A DNA stretch of 64,000 nucleotides from Epichloe hybrida (lineage: Eukaryota; Ascomycota; Sordariomycetes; Hypocreales; Clavicipitaceae): assembly GCA_019022495.1 (NCBI GenBank), contig JAFEKR010000002.1:3844001-3908000 (forward strand). The letters run 5' to 3'. Under the pieces are notes generated by a model. The model searched no databases. It was not told the DNA's origin and saw nothing but the letters and a program-made list of their open reading frames with translations. A program made the position numbers and the translations under genes. Positions 10,930 to 22,310 of the stretch are shown here, in pieces. How positions within the stretch are numbered: position 1 is the first letter of the stretch; every line of letters starts with the position of its first letter.

Positions 10930-12476
10930 ATGGTAAGCGCAACACTGCGCCGCCACTCCGAATCATATTGACGATTTGTAACAATAGGGTCAAGGGCAAT
11001 CTGGCATGGGAGGTAGCGATGGCCGCGACGAGAAGGACAAGAAGGTATGCAATCCTACCATTGCTTTGGTCATAAACTCATTTTGCTAACGACCTGAGCA
11101 GAAGGACAAGCCAAAGTACGAGCCGCCGCCGAGGCCAACCACTCGAGTTGGCCGAAAGAAGAGAAAGGCTGGTGGCACCAGTGCGGCTGCCAAGCTCCCG
11201 ACAGTCTATCCTACGAGCAGGTGCAAGCTTCGACTTCTGCGATTGCAAAGAATCCACGATCATTTGCTGTTGGAAGAGGAATACGTGGAGAACCAAGAGC
11301 GTCTGCGAAAAGCGAAGGCGGCGAAAGAGGGAGCTGCCACGGGACCCGACGCCGACGTGGATAGATTAGCCGATGAACGAGGACGAGTGGATGACATGCG
11401 GGGCAGCCCAATGGGTGTCGGTACTCTGGAGGAGCTGATTGATGACGATCATGCCATTGTCAGCAGCACAACCGGCCCCGAGTACTATGTCAGTATCATG
11501 AGTTTTGTCGACAAGGATCTCCTTGAGCCCGGTGCTAGCGTTTTGCTCCATCACAAGAGCGTTAGCATTGTGGGTGTACTTACAGACGATACGGATCCCC
11601 TTGTCAGCGTGATGAAGCTAGACAAGGCACCGACGGAATCATACGCAGATATTGGTGGTCTCGAATCGCAAATTCAAGAAGTCAGGGAGTCAGTCGAGTT
11701 GCCTTTGCTTCACCCCGAATTGTACGAGGAAATGGGCATCAAACCACCCAAGGGAGTCATTCTCTACGGTGCACCAGGAACTGGCAAGACGTTGCTTGCC
11801 AAGGCGGTTGCCAATCAGACTTCTGCCACTTTCCTGCGTATCGTTGGTAGTGAACTGATCCAGAAGTATCTCGGAGATGGCCCTCGCCTCGTGCGACAAC
11901 TCTTCCAAGTAAGTGCACCCGTATGAGACTTCTGAATATCTTGAACTCCCAACTGACAGTCCTTAACAGGTTGCTGGTGAAAATGCGCCTTCTATCGTGT
12001 TTATCGACGAGATCGATGCCATTGGTACGAAACGTTACGATTCTACGTCTGGAGGCGAACGAGAAGTGCAGCGAACTATGCTTGAACTTCTCAACCAACT
12101 GGATGGTTTTGATGACCGTGGCGATGTCAAGGTTATCATGGCGACCAACAAGATCGAAACCTTGGACCCCGCCCTGATTCGTCCTGGTCGTATCGACCGA
12201 AAGATTCTGTTTGAAAACCCTGACCAAAACACCAAGAAGAAGATTTTCACCCTTCACACATCCAAGATGAACTTGAACAGCGACGTCGACCTGGAGGAGT
12301 TCATTTCGCAAAAGGACGACCTCTCGGGTGCTGACATCAAGGCAATTTGTTCGGAAGCCGGTATGATGGCTCTGCGAGAACGGCGCATGCGTGTACAGAT
12401 GGCCGACTTCCGATCTGCCCGAGAGCGCGTTCTGCGCACCAAACAGGAGGGTGAACCTGAGGGTCTGTATTTGTAA
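10930..12476 (+). CDS. RPT2: 26S proteasome regulatory ATPase Rpt2
   Basis: AAA+ ATPase of the proteasome 19S base that unfolds substrates and opens the 20S gate. Exons are 10930-10932 (the ATG alone), 10988-11044, 11102-11908 and 11970-12476; 457 aa. Splicing places Gly next to Met to give MGQGQSG, the conserved N-myristoylation start of Rpt2. A coiled coil follows ([18 protein letters not shown]), then the OB region, Walker A GAPGTGKT (residues about 243-250), Walker [12 protein letters not shown], and arginine-finger sequence [10 protein letters not shown]. The C-terminus GLYL is the HbYX gate-opening motif. Length and all motifs are intact. Confidence 0.96.
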
Positions 12477-12884
12477 TTGTACTATTGTGTAAACGATGTT
12501 GCACGGGGCGCAGCGGAAGGATAGATAATAGAGAGGCATTGCTACAGTCAAGGCGCTCTACGCACGCATGCATGTGCACGGTACGGCCGTTGGAGCTGCC
12601 AGCCAGCCAATACTACATACAACCCGTGGGCCAACCACGTTGAATGCATCGTTGACTACCACTGACAATTGTGTTTCGACTAATGGTATATTCAAGTCAA
12701 AGTGCTGGGCTGTTCAATCTGCGATATGCGCTGCCACTTGGTACTGTTTGCGCCCGTTTCGCAGCGTCATTGTGTACATGGGAATCGTTTCATAATCCAT
12801 TCAATTCTCCATTCTCCCTGACACCGCTTGTCTCCCCCCTCCCTCATAAGTCTGCACATTGAGACACCACGTGTTTCTCTTCTC
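12477..12884. other. Intergenic region between convergent RPT2 and promethin-like gene
   Basis: About 400 bp of 3' flanks of two convergent genes; nothing else supported. Confidence 0.5.
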
Positions 12885-13502
12885 CTAATGATGATTCTTT
12901 TCACCTTTGATACTTCCATCGAAACCATGTTCATCCTTCAAGATGCTGACCTGCTTCCCGCCGGCATCGACCTGCACCCCGGCATTGACAGCAAACGGGG
13001 CACGGGTATACAACCACCTCGCGACAAAGAAGCTGCCAACACACCAGGCCCACAGCAGCACGGCGAGAGACGAGATGAGCAAGAGGGTCGGCACGAGAGC
13101 GAGAAGAGCGAGGCCACTCCAGAAGAGCGAAAAGACGATGGCGGCGCCGAGAGCAGATGCGACACAGCTTACGGAGAAGGCGACGAACAGGAAAAGTGGG
13201 AGGGACGAGAACAAGGCCTGGGCGACCAGGAAGGACTACACGGTATCATCAGTCATATAAGATGCGGCGGAAATGGGTCAAGTAGTGGCGTGGGTGGGTA
13301 GGTTTGTTTCGAGGGGCACACGCACGAAGAGAACGGGTCGCGCCGAGGCGAATGCCGAAACGTCATCGTACGCCCTTCGACGGGACGAAGGGGGCATGAG
13401 CCGGTCTAGGGAGCGCTGGGCGCGGGAGTACGCGTCAGAGGCCTTTTCTTCGACGACGGCCGTGACGCTGCTGTTGGGGTGGTTGTGAAGCGCTGCTGGC
13501 AT
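12885..13502 (-). CDS. Small multi-pass membrane protein, promethin/LDAF1-like
   Basis: Two exons on the minus strand, 13502-13326 and 13235-12885, with a 90-nt intron (GTGCGT...GTGTAG); 175 aa. The N-terminal 59 residues are hydrophilic (RSLDRLMPPSSRRRAYD). Two long hydrophobic hairpin-like blocks follow (SSLPLFLFVAFSVSCVASAL and LALLALVPTLLLISSLAVLL), and then a polar tail. A paired hydrophobic hairpin after a basic region resembles the promethin family (human LDAF1, yeast Osw5/Ldo), which acts with seipin in lipid-droplet formation at the ER. That assignment rests on remembered family features and not on an alignment. The hydrophobic half overlaps unrelated open frames on the other strand. 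Confidence 0.6.
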
Positions 13503-14229
13503 GGTGGAGGATGGATTTCTGTGTTGCTGTGTTTGAGGGGTTATGGGCTGGACTGAGCTGCTGATTCGGTGGTGCTCGTTTTTGTATCGGAGAAGGAGGC
13601 GTTGATGGGAGAGGAAGGTGCGTCTATCTGTGTTTGGGACATTGGTGGGATGGACGGTGTATGGCTGGGAGAGCTTATTGTGCGTTTGGATGACGCACGA
13701 GAGATGGATGGATGCATGGGTGCGCGGCCTTTTTTTTTTTTTTTTTTTTTCACCTCGGGCTAGGCACGATATTGGCGTTGGCTGTTTGTATTCATGCTTT
13801 TTGGAGTCGAGCTTGGCTTTTTCTGTTCAGGCAAGGAATGTATGTGTTCTTGTCTGTCTCTTGTGCGGATGGAGTGATGGCGATGGGTGACGAGGGAGAG
13901 TGGTGGGTTTGTCTATAGCGGAGCTTTTCAACGTTGAGCGCATCTGCATTGTTGGCGTCTCCGCAGGCGTGCCTGTGCCTGGTCGGACACACAGACTCAG
14001 TAATAAGTAAAGTAAATCTCGGCTCTAGCAAAGTTCGTCTTGTATCTGGGGTGGAGCCTAGTATGAAGACAAGACTTATGATACAGTTTGGGTGAAAGGT
14101 GACGGATCCGCTCAGATCATGTTGGATATATCGTTAGTTCGGGCTTACATGCATCATGATATCCGCGTGCCAGCAGGTTTTCGTTCGCTCTTTGAACAAT
14201 CCTGCATTCGCGTTTGCAATTGTTTACTA
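13503..14229. other. Intergenic region with T21 tract
   Basis: Promoter side of the promethin-like gene and 3' flank of the kinase-like gene. It holds a 21-T homopolymer at 13730-13750 and G/T-rich sequence around it. No coding region is supported. Confidence 0.5.
13730..13750. repeat. Poly-T tract (21 nt)
   Basis: Uninterrupted run of T, possibly a nucleosome-depleting poly(dA:dT) element in the promoter region of the minus-strand gene that starts at 13502. Confidence 0.85.
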
Positions 14230-15564
14230 TTAGGGCGCCGTGCAAGTCCCCACAGATTCAGAATCCGTCGGAACTCGGTTTGGTTCTTTATTCCCTGGGA
14301 GCATGCCGCCTTCCCTGCTCGCACCTTCACCCTCCTTTCGAATAGCTTCCCCCAGCCGATAGCTCGCTGGCCTCTCCCAGTTCCAATATGGCTCGCCCAG
14401 CTGGTCCAGCTCTTTTCGAATCAAGACTGGAACAGGCCTCGTTTTCTTTCCTGTCACTTCCCCATTTGGGCCATAAGTCGGCACCGGCCCTGGTGGAGGC
14501 TTCGGCATCCATGGCCACCGTACCCAGGTATCCATAGGATCAAAGTTCTTCGATTTCCTTTCCGTGAGCCATGCATCCAAGACGCTTCGAAAGGTTGTGA
14601 TATCACTGTCTAGCTTCACTTCGGGGTGTTTTGGCCACTCCATATGTAGTAGTGCCTCGGCATCTTGTTCCTCGTGCGGACGCTCACGAAAATGCTCGTC
14701 TAGGGTGATAATCTCGTACAAAGTAAAGATAACACCCTTGTAATCATCTCGATCAGGCGTATAGTGCTTGTCAATCATGATTGAGTAATTGAAGTCAAAT
14801 ATTCGGAGATTATCTTCTTCATCAATAACCAGGTTTCGTGCAGCTATATCTTGATGCATAATGCCATACTGATAGTTTAAGTCATCTACCACAGATAGAA
14901 GTTGATAAAGCCACTGGAGACGAAATGGCCGAGTTCTGGCACTATCTTTAAGCGTGCCACCGGATATAAAGAGAGAAGTGAACCCGACGATGCCCCCATT
15001 TATATGATTCAGAACGACGGAGTCGAAAGGTACAATGTGCGGATGATCGCGAGGCAAGCGGCTCCAGCTATTGAGTTCATACCAGGTTCGAAACATGCCA
15101 TTCTCCATGAACCAGTACTTGAACACGGCGGTTTTCTGGTGACTTTCTCCCACACATGGAGCTTCCTGGTAAGATACTAGGTCAACTTGAGGGGCTAGTC
15201 TGTCCAGCTCGGTCAAGCTTGCCAAAGAGACCGCCTTGATCGGAAAAGAAAGGCCCAAGGCAGTCACAGGATGGCAGTTGACATACCAGGTTACATCATC
15301 TTCCTGGTTAGTTGATATCGTAATAGGCCCGTCCGGCTCTGAGAAGCGAATTCCGTAGACACCATTGCCAAGTTGGTCAAGATGTTTCCTGAGCTGCGCC
15401 ATACATATTTCCTCGGTATCATTAACATCTTGAACTGGGACGGGCGGGGCATATGTGACTGAGAAATGCCTTCTCTGGTCTAGGTCGGTAATGTGCCAAG
15501 TATACGGACCGCCGGTGAGTAAGTTGCCCGATCCTGCCCAGAGACGCTCCTCAGGGCTGATCAT
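14230..15564 (-). CDS. Protein kinase-like protein with altered catalytic motifs
   Basis: Single-exon gene, 444 aa. The middle part has a kinase C-lobe: IMHQDIAARNLVIDEEDNLRIFDFNYS, with HQD in place of HRD (residues about 235-242) and DFN in place of DFG. A clear glycine-rich loop and the VAIK lysine cannot be seen in the N-terminal 150 residues. The sequence before the C-lobe (HPHIVPFDSVVLN, then GGIVGFTSLFISGGTL) resembles the hinge region. It looks like a lineage-specific fungal kinase-like or pseudokinase protein. HQD with Asp retained leaves some activity possible. The C-terminal 80 residues are Pro/Glu-rich. The ATG at 15564 is the first in frame. Confidence 0.75.
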   Translation of the reverse strand: MISPEERLWAGSGNLLTGGPYTWHITDLDQRRHFSVTYAPPVPVQDVNDTEEICMAQLRKHLDQLGNGVYGIRFSEPDGPITISTNQEDDVTWYVNCHPVTALGLSFPIKAVSLASLTELDRLAPQVDLVSYQEAPCVGESHQKTAVFKYWFMENGMFRTWYELNSWSRLPRDHPHIVPFDSVVLNHINGGIVGFTSLFISGGTLKDSARTRPFRLQWLYQLLSVVDDLNYQYGIMHQDIAARNLVIDEEDNLRIFDFNYSIMIDKHYTPDRDDYKGVIFTLYEIITLDEHFRERPHEEQDAEALLHMEWPKHPEVKLDSDITTFRSVLDAWLTERKSKNFDPMDTWVRWPWMPKPPPGPVPTYGPNGEVTGKKTRPVPVLIRKELDQLGEPYWNWERPASYRLGEAIRKEGEGASREGGMLPGNKEPNRVPTDSESVGTCTAP

Positions 15565-16364
15565 GCTGTTGGCGTTGCTAGACTATGTCAGGATAAAGAA
15601 ATAAAAATAAATGAGAAGACAACCCATAAGCAAGCAAACTGTGGAGGGCTGGGCTGGTACTTGTATATTTTCAGCGGCATAGTACCCCACAGTAGCTAGT
15701 CAGCTGATTTTGGAAGACAAGCTTGGTCTGCAAAGGTTCATTCGCCCGACAAAGCGCCGACCCCTGGGCACACCGAATTCAAACCCATGACGGTAGTACT
15801 ATTGACGACTGCGATCAGGCTGAACGAATGCGCGTACAGGAGAAAGGATCAGATTTTTTCGCCATGAACGTTCAGCGGTCAGCGTATTATGGAAATACCA
15901 GGCTTCAAATATAGATATGTGCAAGTCTAATCGCGTCTATGGTGGTTAATAAGTCACCAGAGAAACCACATGTAAAGTTATCGTGCCAAAAATAGGATAA
16001 CAGCGTGTTGGTTCCTCACGCCACGGCCGCGCTCAACGAAACACACTAGTAAGGGAATGGGACAGGGCTATCGAGATGCAGAACAGTGATTCGCTTTGCT
16101 GGGCGCGAAAGTCGCCAATTATAACATGTAAATTCAGACCCGTGCCGGTTTCTTCTGCTTTCCACAATCTCGGGAGATCATGGAGCAATAGCAAAAAGGA
16201 TCTACGCGCTGGGCCAGTTACTGTTGATGGATAACAAGCCATGATGGCGGTTTTCGCGATGTGTATAAAGGATACTCCAAGTCCCTTTTGTTGCTTGCCC
16301 TTTCCTTCGTTTCACCTTCATCGCGCTAAGTAAGATACATATTTTTCAATCATCAATCCCAGTC
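15565..16364. other. Divergent upstream region of kinase-like and Cys-rich genes
   Basis: About 800 bp between two divergent starts. It holds a TATA-like box for the right-hand gene (16264-16270) and no supported coding region. Confidence 0.5.
16264..16270 (+). promoter_or_regulatory. TATA-like box of the small Cys-rich gene
   Basis: TATAAAG lies 95-101 nt upstream of the ATG at 16365, followed by a C/T-rich leader (CTTTTGTTGC, CCCTTTCC). Spacing and leader composition fit a strong fungal promoter. Based on sequence pattern only. Confidence 0.45.
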
Positions 16365-16622
16365 ATGGCTAGTATTGAGCCAAACCGAATTGCAGTCGAC
16401 GTTATCCGAAACCAATTAGTTTATCATCCTTCGAACCCAAACAACTGTCCATGCGGATGGTATGTCTATATGTCTTCTGTGTGTGGCCACCAATACACTG
16501 AGCATCCGCACAGATGTGGCGCTAAGAGGACGCCGTCGGCCAAGAGTGGGTTCTGCAAAACACCAGCACCAAAGAATCTGGTTCGTAATACGACAGTTGG
16601 TGCAAATTGTCCGTATTGTTGA
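16365..16622 (+). CDS. Small cysteine/histidine-rich protein, unknown function
   Basis: 85-aa single-exon frame with seven cysteines (28, 30, 40, 51, 64, 82, 85). Their spacing looks metal-binding: NCPCGW, VCGHQY, HRCG, GFCKTP and a C-terminal NCPYC. His42, His47 and His49 lie between them. There is no signal peptide, so an intracellular zinc-binding role is more likely than a secreted effector; this is inference. The ATG follows a TATA-like box and a pyrimidine-rich leader (CCAGTCATGG). A possible intron at 16459-16512 was rejected because removing it makes a stop codon. Confidence 0.6.
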   Translation: MASIEPNRIAVDVIRNQLVYHPSNPNNCPCGWYVYMSSVCGHQYTEHPHRCGAKRTPSAKSGFCKTPAPKNLVRNTTVGANCPYC

Positions 16623-17712
16623 CGTGAGTATACTGGCATTGCCATGTCAGACACTCGAAAGCTCAGAGTTGACGGGGTATATCTAGAAGCTACAGTCGCA
16701 ATTACTTTTCTTGGTCAAGAAATACCGCTCGTAAGATACAGGGAGGTAAGGGTGATAGACTTGGTTGGTATTACCCGGGGGGGATAGAAGAAAGGCCGTG
16801 TTTTCCGGCGGAAGATGTAGTTGTTTACGCACCAGCGACTTCGCAGCCTTTTTTCCCTCTTCACTTTTCTTTATTTAGTTAGTTAGGTTCTATGTGAGGG
16901 CTGTTTGCTAGGCATTGCACCAATCTTCAATGAAAATCAGCCAAGTTCTCGCATGGGCTTGCGCAGTGACATATTCTGTGGGCATCGCGCCAATCCAACT
17001 GGCACTTTAGTCCTCCGGCATGCACTTTCGCTTAGCGCCTTGACATGTCGATGTTTGGGCGTACCCGTCTCTGCCGTCTGAAACCATCGGTCTGATTCGT
17101 AAAGTCAATTCTCGCGGCCTGGTCGTGTTTTTGCATGATCTGCTATTGTATATGCTGGCGTCGACGTCGTTTCGAAGCGGGCGTTGCGGTTGTGATGACA
17201 GCCTCGTGACCTGAACTATGGCTAGGCAGGAGGGGTGGGGGGTGCTCGCCGAGCGCGTGTCAGTGGAGACACAGCATAAATGAACCAACGGTTTTCCAGG
17301 CCATGCATCAGCTTGCAACCGTGTTTAGAATCATCAGGCTGGGCTGGCGCATTCAATCATGATTCATAGATCAATGTGTTCTACGGAGTACTGTAGGCCG
17401 TTCCCAACAAAGTACGGGCGTGACACTGGTTAGGCTTCTTCGCCTTGGACCCGTGATTACGTACAATTTGCCTTTGGGATCCACAACAAACTGCCTTTGC
17501 TTTTCTCGCAAACAACGCCGCAGCGGTAATGGCTGCTTCGAGTATATTATTCTTTTCGCTGTAAATAGGCGAAAACATGATACGAGAGCCAAAAATAAAC
17601 AGGCCAACTGGGTAACTTTATACAACTTTACATGGGAGAGCCAATGATCCATCCCACCACGTCGTCAAGTCTATCAAGGCGCACAGCAAAACCACCTCCC
17701 TCCCTCTCTTCT
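16623..17712. other. Intergenic region downstream of the PDR transporter
   Basis: About 1.1 kb. It holds a short ATG frame (16930-17010) that reads like a lone signal peptide and a TACGGAGTA copy at 17382-17390. Nothing else is supported. Confidence 0.5.
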
Positions 17713-20700
17713 TCAACCGCCTCCCGCCTTCTTCTTGGCAAGCATACCCTTGAAAGGATTCTTTCCCTCGAACCTCAACCACGTCGACAAGTAAATGACG
17801 GCATAGTTGAACACGATGAAGCCGCAGAAAATGCCAAAGTCCCTCCAGAGGTTCTCATAGTAGACGGAGAATCCGCCTCCAAACTCATCGCCCGTGGCGT
17901 ACTGACAGAACTCGCACAGGCCATCGGCACCCTGCTGCACATATCCACCAGCCTGCTGGATGAAGGACTCGGTGTACTCTTGACAGGACAGACCAGGCGG
18001 GGGGCTGAAGCGCGCAAACTCCTTGTCCGCGCACTCGACAGGCTGGTCGTGGATGGCGGCGCCGAGGAACCCCTCGAGGAGGTAGTGGAACGGGGAGAGC
18101 CAGTACATCCATTCCCTCCAAAAGGTGGGCAGCTGCATGGGCGGCACGACGACGCCGCAGAAGCTGACGACGAAGAGGAAGAAGATGGGGACGAGCAGCG
18201 ACGCGAGCAGGTCGTTGGGCGCAAACGAGGCAATGGCCTGGCCGAAGCTGACGTAGTATAGCTCGAAGAGGAGGACGAGCAAGAAGGCGAAGCCCGAGGT
18301 GAAGCCCGACACTCTGGTGCCAAAGATGCCCCACCACCAGCAGCAGAAGTAGACGCCGCCCGCGACCATGGCGTAGGGAATCTCCACGGCCACCGCGGCC
18401 GTCACCCACGCGGACCACGAGTAGATCTTGGCCTTGTTCTCCCGCGACTGGAACACGTTGCGGGAGTTGAGGAACACCGGCTGGAGCTGCTGGATGAGCG
18501 GTGGCGAGATGGTCAGCGTCATGAAGATGGAGAAGAGGCGGTTCTGATAGTCGGTCTGCGAGTAGCCCAGCCGCCAGAAGGTGAAGCAGTTGAAGAGTCC
18601 GGTGAGGATGTGGAGCATGAATTTGCCGACGATGTAGTCTGGGGTTCGCCAGTAGGATATGAAGGAGCGCTTGACGACCGTCATGGTCTGGAATGCCTGC
18701 GACGTGGCGTACTCGCGGTCGTCTTTGAGACTCTTGCTGGGGTCAATCTTCTTGCGCTTCTCGATCATCTCGTCGATTTCCCGGCATCGCTCGTCGCGGG
18801 CTTTCGACTGCGCCCAGACGTCCCCCCAATCTTTGCCGTGGTAGTTTGGATCGCCGGCTCCGATGGCGTTCAGCATGTATTCGGCTGGGTTGGCCTCTGG
18901 GGGGCACTTGAACGCGCCATTGGACTCGAGGTAGTCGATGAGGGTTCTGCTGTCTTCTCCCAGCGGGCCGTGGTAGACTACCCGTCCTCCGGACTTGAGC
19001 AGTAGTAGTTCGTCAAAGTGCTCGAATAGAACGGCGGATGGCTGGTGGATGGTGCACAAGACTGCTTGTCCCGCGTCCGCGAGCTTTCGCAGAAAGCGGA
19101 CAATGTTGAAGGCTGCTCCCGAGTCGAGGCCGGATGTAGGCTCGTCGAGGAACATGAGGAGCTCGGGCTTGGAGGCTAGTTCCACGCCAATGGTAAGTCG
19201 CTTGCGTTGTTCGGGGTTGAGTCCCTCGCCGACTTTGCCAATGACAGCGCCGGCAATGTCGCGCATCTCGAGGAGGTCGATGATGGTTTCGCAGTAGTCG
19301 AGTTTCTCCTCGCGCCGCGTCTCTCGTGGCTGCCGCAGGAGGGCTGAGAATTGGAGAACCTCTCGGACTGTTGCCGTGGGCTCGTGAATGTCCATTTGTT
19401 CTGCGAACCCAGTTGCTCGCTGGAACGACTTGGGCAAAGGCCGGCCGTCAACCAGGAAATCCCCTGTTACCGTGCCAAAGTTGAGGCGCTGGGCCAGGGC
19501 GTTGAGAAGCGTCGTCTTTCCAGCACCTTGAGATTGACAAGTACATACATCGGTTAGTATTGACACGGATGAAACGAATCTTGTTATGCGAGGCTGCTGT
19601 AGGAATACTTACCAGATGCACCCATGAGAGCCGTCAGCTTTCCAGGCCGCACATACCCTTGCACATCTTGCAGGAGCCTTCTCTCGCCCGACTCATAGGG
19701 AATAGTATAGTCGATGTTGCGAAAGGTGAAGACGGTGTCGTTCTTTGCGACCTGCTTCAAGTTATCCTGTCTACTGTTGTTGCCGGTGGTCTGCTTTTCG
19801 TCGCTCTGCTCCTCCGCCATGCCCGGCGTCACATGAGAGGTCGGACCCGATTCCTCATCAGCAGCGTTCTTCTGTCCGCCCGCTTCTATCGTCTTCTCTA
19901 GTCCCTTGGGGACTTGTCCTCTTTTGAAAACGGTGACGGCCCCGCCTCCCGCGTTTGGCTTCATCTGCTCCATTCCCAGAGCAGTGAGGAAGACGAAGAA
20001 CAGGAAGAAGGCCCACAGGAACCCGAAATTTCGCCATAGGTGAGACCGAGTATACGTGAAAGACTGCTGGATGTATTGACCTCCATCAACTGATGTGCGG
20101 CCAGGGACGCTGCCCTTTAATGCGCATGACTGATACCGAGGCGATGCCTGCGGAGCCTGGGGCACAAGATATGGGGGCACACATTCGAGATCCAGGCCGT
20201 CAAACTCGTTTGCGACGAGGCACTCGAAGCCATACTGGATCCAGTTGATCCATCGCAGCCAGCTGAACCAGGGGTGCATGGACTCGGGCGGAATGAGATA
20301 CCCAGTGTAGACGACCAGGATTTGGACAGATATCCCGGTGAAGCGGGTGGCTGAGTCGAGAGTTTTACACCAAGCCGATATGGTACGGAAGAAGGCATAT
20401 GTGACCATGGTGACTAGCCACAGAATGAGGGTGCAGATGAAGAACTGCGACGCGGTTCTCGACAGATTGGCCATGAAGTAGATGACGACGTTGAAGAGAA
20501 CCACTTGGACAAACACCATGGGCACGTCACAAACCGTCTGGGCAATAGCGAACGCCGCCGGGCGATAGAAGGAAAACGACTTGTGCTTGAGCAGGATGGG
20601 CTTGGACTCGAACGCGGCCGTCTGCTCAGCCAGAGCCAGGAGGGCGTTGAACAAGAGAAGAAAGAACAGTGTACCTCCTCGAGGGAATGCCCCGGCAGCC

Positions 20701-22310
20701 GTCTCTTGCAGGTTGAAGAAGAGACTGCCGACGATCAACCCCTGGAAGAGGAGCCCTCCCCATTTGCCAAACAGCGATGCCTTGTCGCCGGTCATGACGA
20801 AAAATTGCCTCTGCGTGCAGGCAATGACTTGCTTGTGGAATGGGAGAGTGTAGTTCTTGGTTGCCGTCTTCTCCGATTCGTGCTCCCGCCTCTCCTCCAT
20901 GCGCTTCTTCAGAGAGGACTCGAAGTCATCCATGTCGGCAAGAGTCTCCTGGTAAATATCGCTCTTCTTGTACAAGTCCGCAAAGTCTTGCGCAGCTCTT
21001 GGGATGCGCTCTTCCCAGCCGCCGCGCACGTTTCTCTCATGCTCGTCGGTGACGGATGTGAGGAAATCAGGGGTGGTCCAGCGCTCGCGGCAGTCGAAGC
21101 CAAGATCTTGGAAGTACCGTTTTGCTTTCTCCGACGGGCCAAAGTAGAGGCATTTGCCTTGGTCAATGAGCAGAACCTTGTCGACGAGATCGTACAACGA
21201 CTCCCCCGCCTGGTAGAGAGACACGGCTGTCGACACGTCGGCCATGTTGGTCATTGTCCGGATGGACCGAACGTACTCGAGGGCGGTGCTCGCGTCTAGG
21301 CCCTTGCTGGAATTATCCCATCCCTGGACGGACGCACGAGCAATCATGGCTTCGGCGATGCTCACTCGCTTACGCTCACCACCCGACACGCCGCGGATGA
21401 ACTCGTTGCCGACCTTGGTGCCGAGCGTGTGCTCTATCCAGAACAACTTTGTGACGACGCGCAGGAACTCTCTCACGTAGTCTTGGCGAGATTCGCCATC
21501 GAGGCGCGATTCTTTCCCGGGCGTTCTCATCTGGAGCGCAAAGGAGAGGGTTCTTTTCACAGACAATGCGGCATAGTGCAAGTCGTCTTCGGGGTTGTAG
21601 ATGATCTCTCCGCGAAAGTTCTTGGCCATGTCATCGGCGCTGGCTCCCCCATAGGTCACATCTCCGTCGACGGCTACGAATCCCGATCTCTGGTTGCAGA
21701 AGGCCTTGAGAAACGTTGAGCATCCTGAGCCAGGGCGTCCCAGAACCAGGAGCAACTCCCCCGGCCGCACGCACCCGTTGAAGTCGCTGATGAGCTCCCG
21801 GATGGGAGGCTTGGCGACGGCCGCCCTGACAGCTGGTTTGCGGCGGCCGCTCTTGGCCCGGGAGAAACTCCTGAACAGGTTGGCGAGGGTTCGGGGCAGC
21901 GAGAGAAAGACATCGCCGACAGTTGGCTGCAGATCCGCTCCCAAGCCCACGCCCTTGACGGTGAGATGTCGGAATATGACGCCACTGTGCCTGGTCTGCT
22001 CCTCTTCGCTTTGCTCCTGGCGCTTTTGGCCGAACATCTTTGACATGAGTCGTTCTACCTCTTGCGACTCTTCATCATCCCCCGCATGGCCCATGTCTGC
22101 CCCGGACGTCTTTCTGCGGGAAAGCGCGCGAAAGAGATCATCTTCGGTCTGCATAGTTCGCCGGCGCTTCAGCGGTTCTCGTCTTGGTTGTTCGACTTGA
22201 CTACCAGAGGACAAGTGACTGGTGGAGGGTGATGAGTCGGATAAGCTGCCATTCGGCGCCAGTTTGTCCAGGTCATGGTGGCCGTCCAGGATTCGTGCAT
22301 CACCATCCAT
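17713..22310 (-). CDS. PDR-type ABC transporter (ABCG full size)
   Basis: Full-length pleiotropic drug resistance transporter: plasma-membrane ATP-driven efflux of hydrophobic xenobiotics and antifungals. Exons are 22310-19613 and 19526-17713; the 86-nt intron splits Walker A of NBD2 (GAS-G/AGKTTLL). 1503 aa, (NBD-TMD)2 order. NBD1 has GRPGSGCST, with the Cys typical of PDR pumps in place of Lys, signature VSGGERKRVSIAEA and GWDNSSKGLDAST. NBD2 has canonical GAGKTT, LNPEQRKRLTIGVELA and FLDEPTSGLDS. Both TMDs have about six hydrophobic segments, and a Cys-containing extracellular loop precedes the last helix. Ser/Arg-rich N-terminal residues about 20-60 are likely phospho-regulated. It is divergent from the GST gene. 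Substrate cannot be told from sequence. Confidence 0.95.

Noticed and set aside
13569..13918. Overlapping open frames with poly-Phe caused by T21
   Set aside because: They arise from homopolymer and G/T-rich sequence, without domains.
16459..16512. Intron in the small Cys-rich gene
   Set aside because: Removing it makes an immediate TGA, and the unspliced frame is complete.
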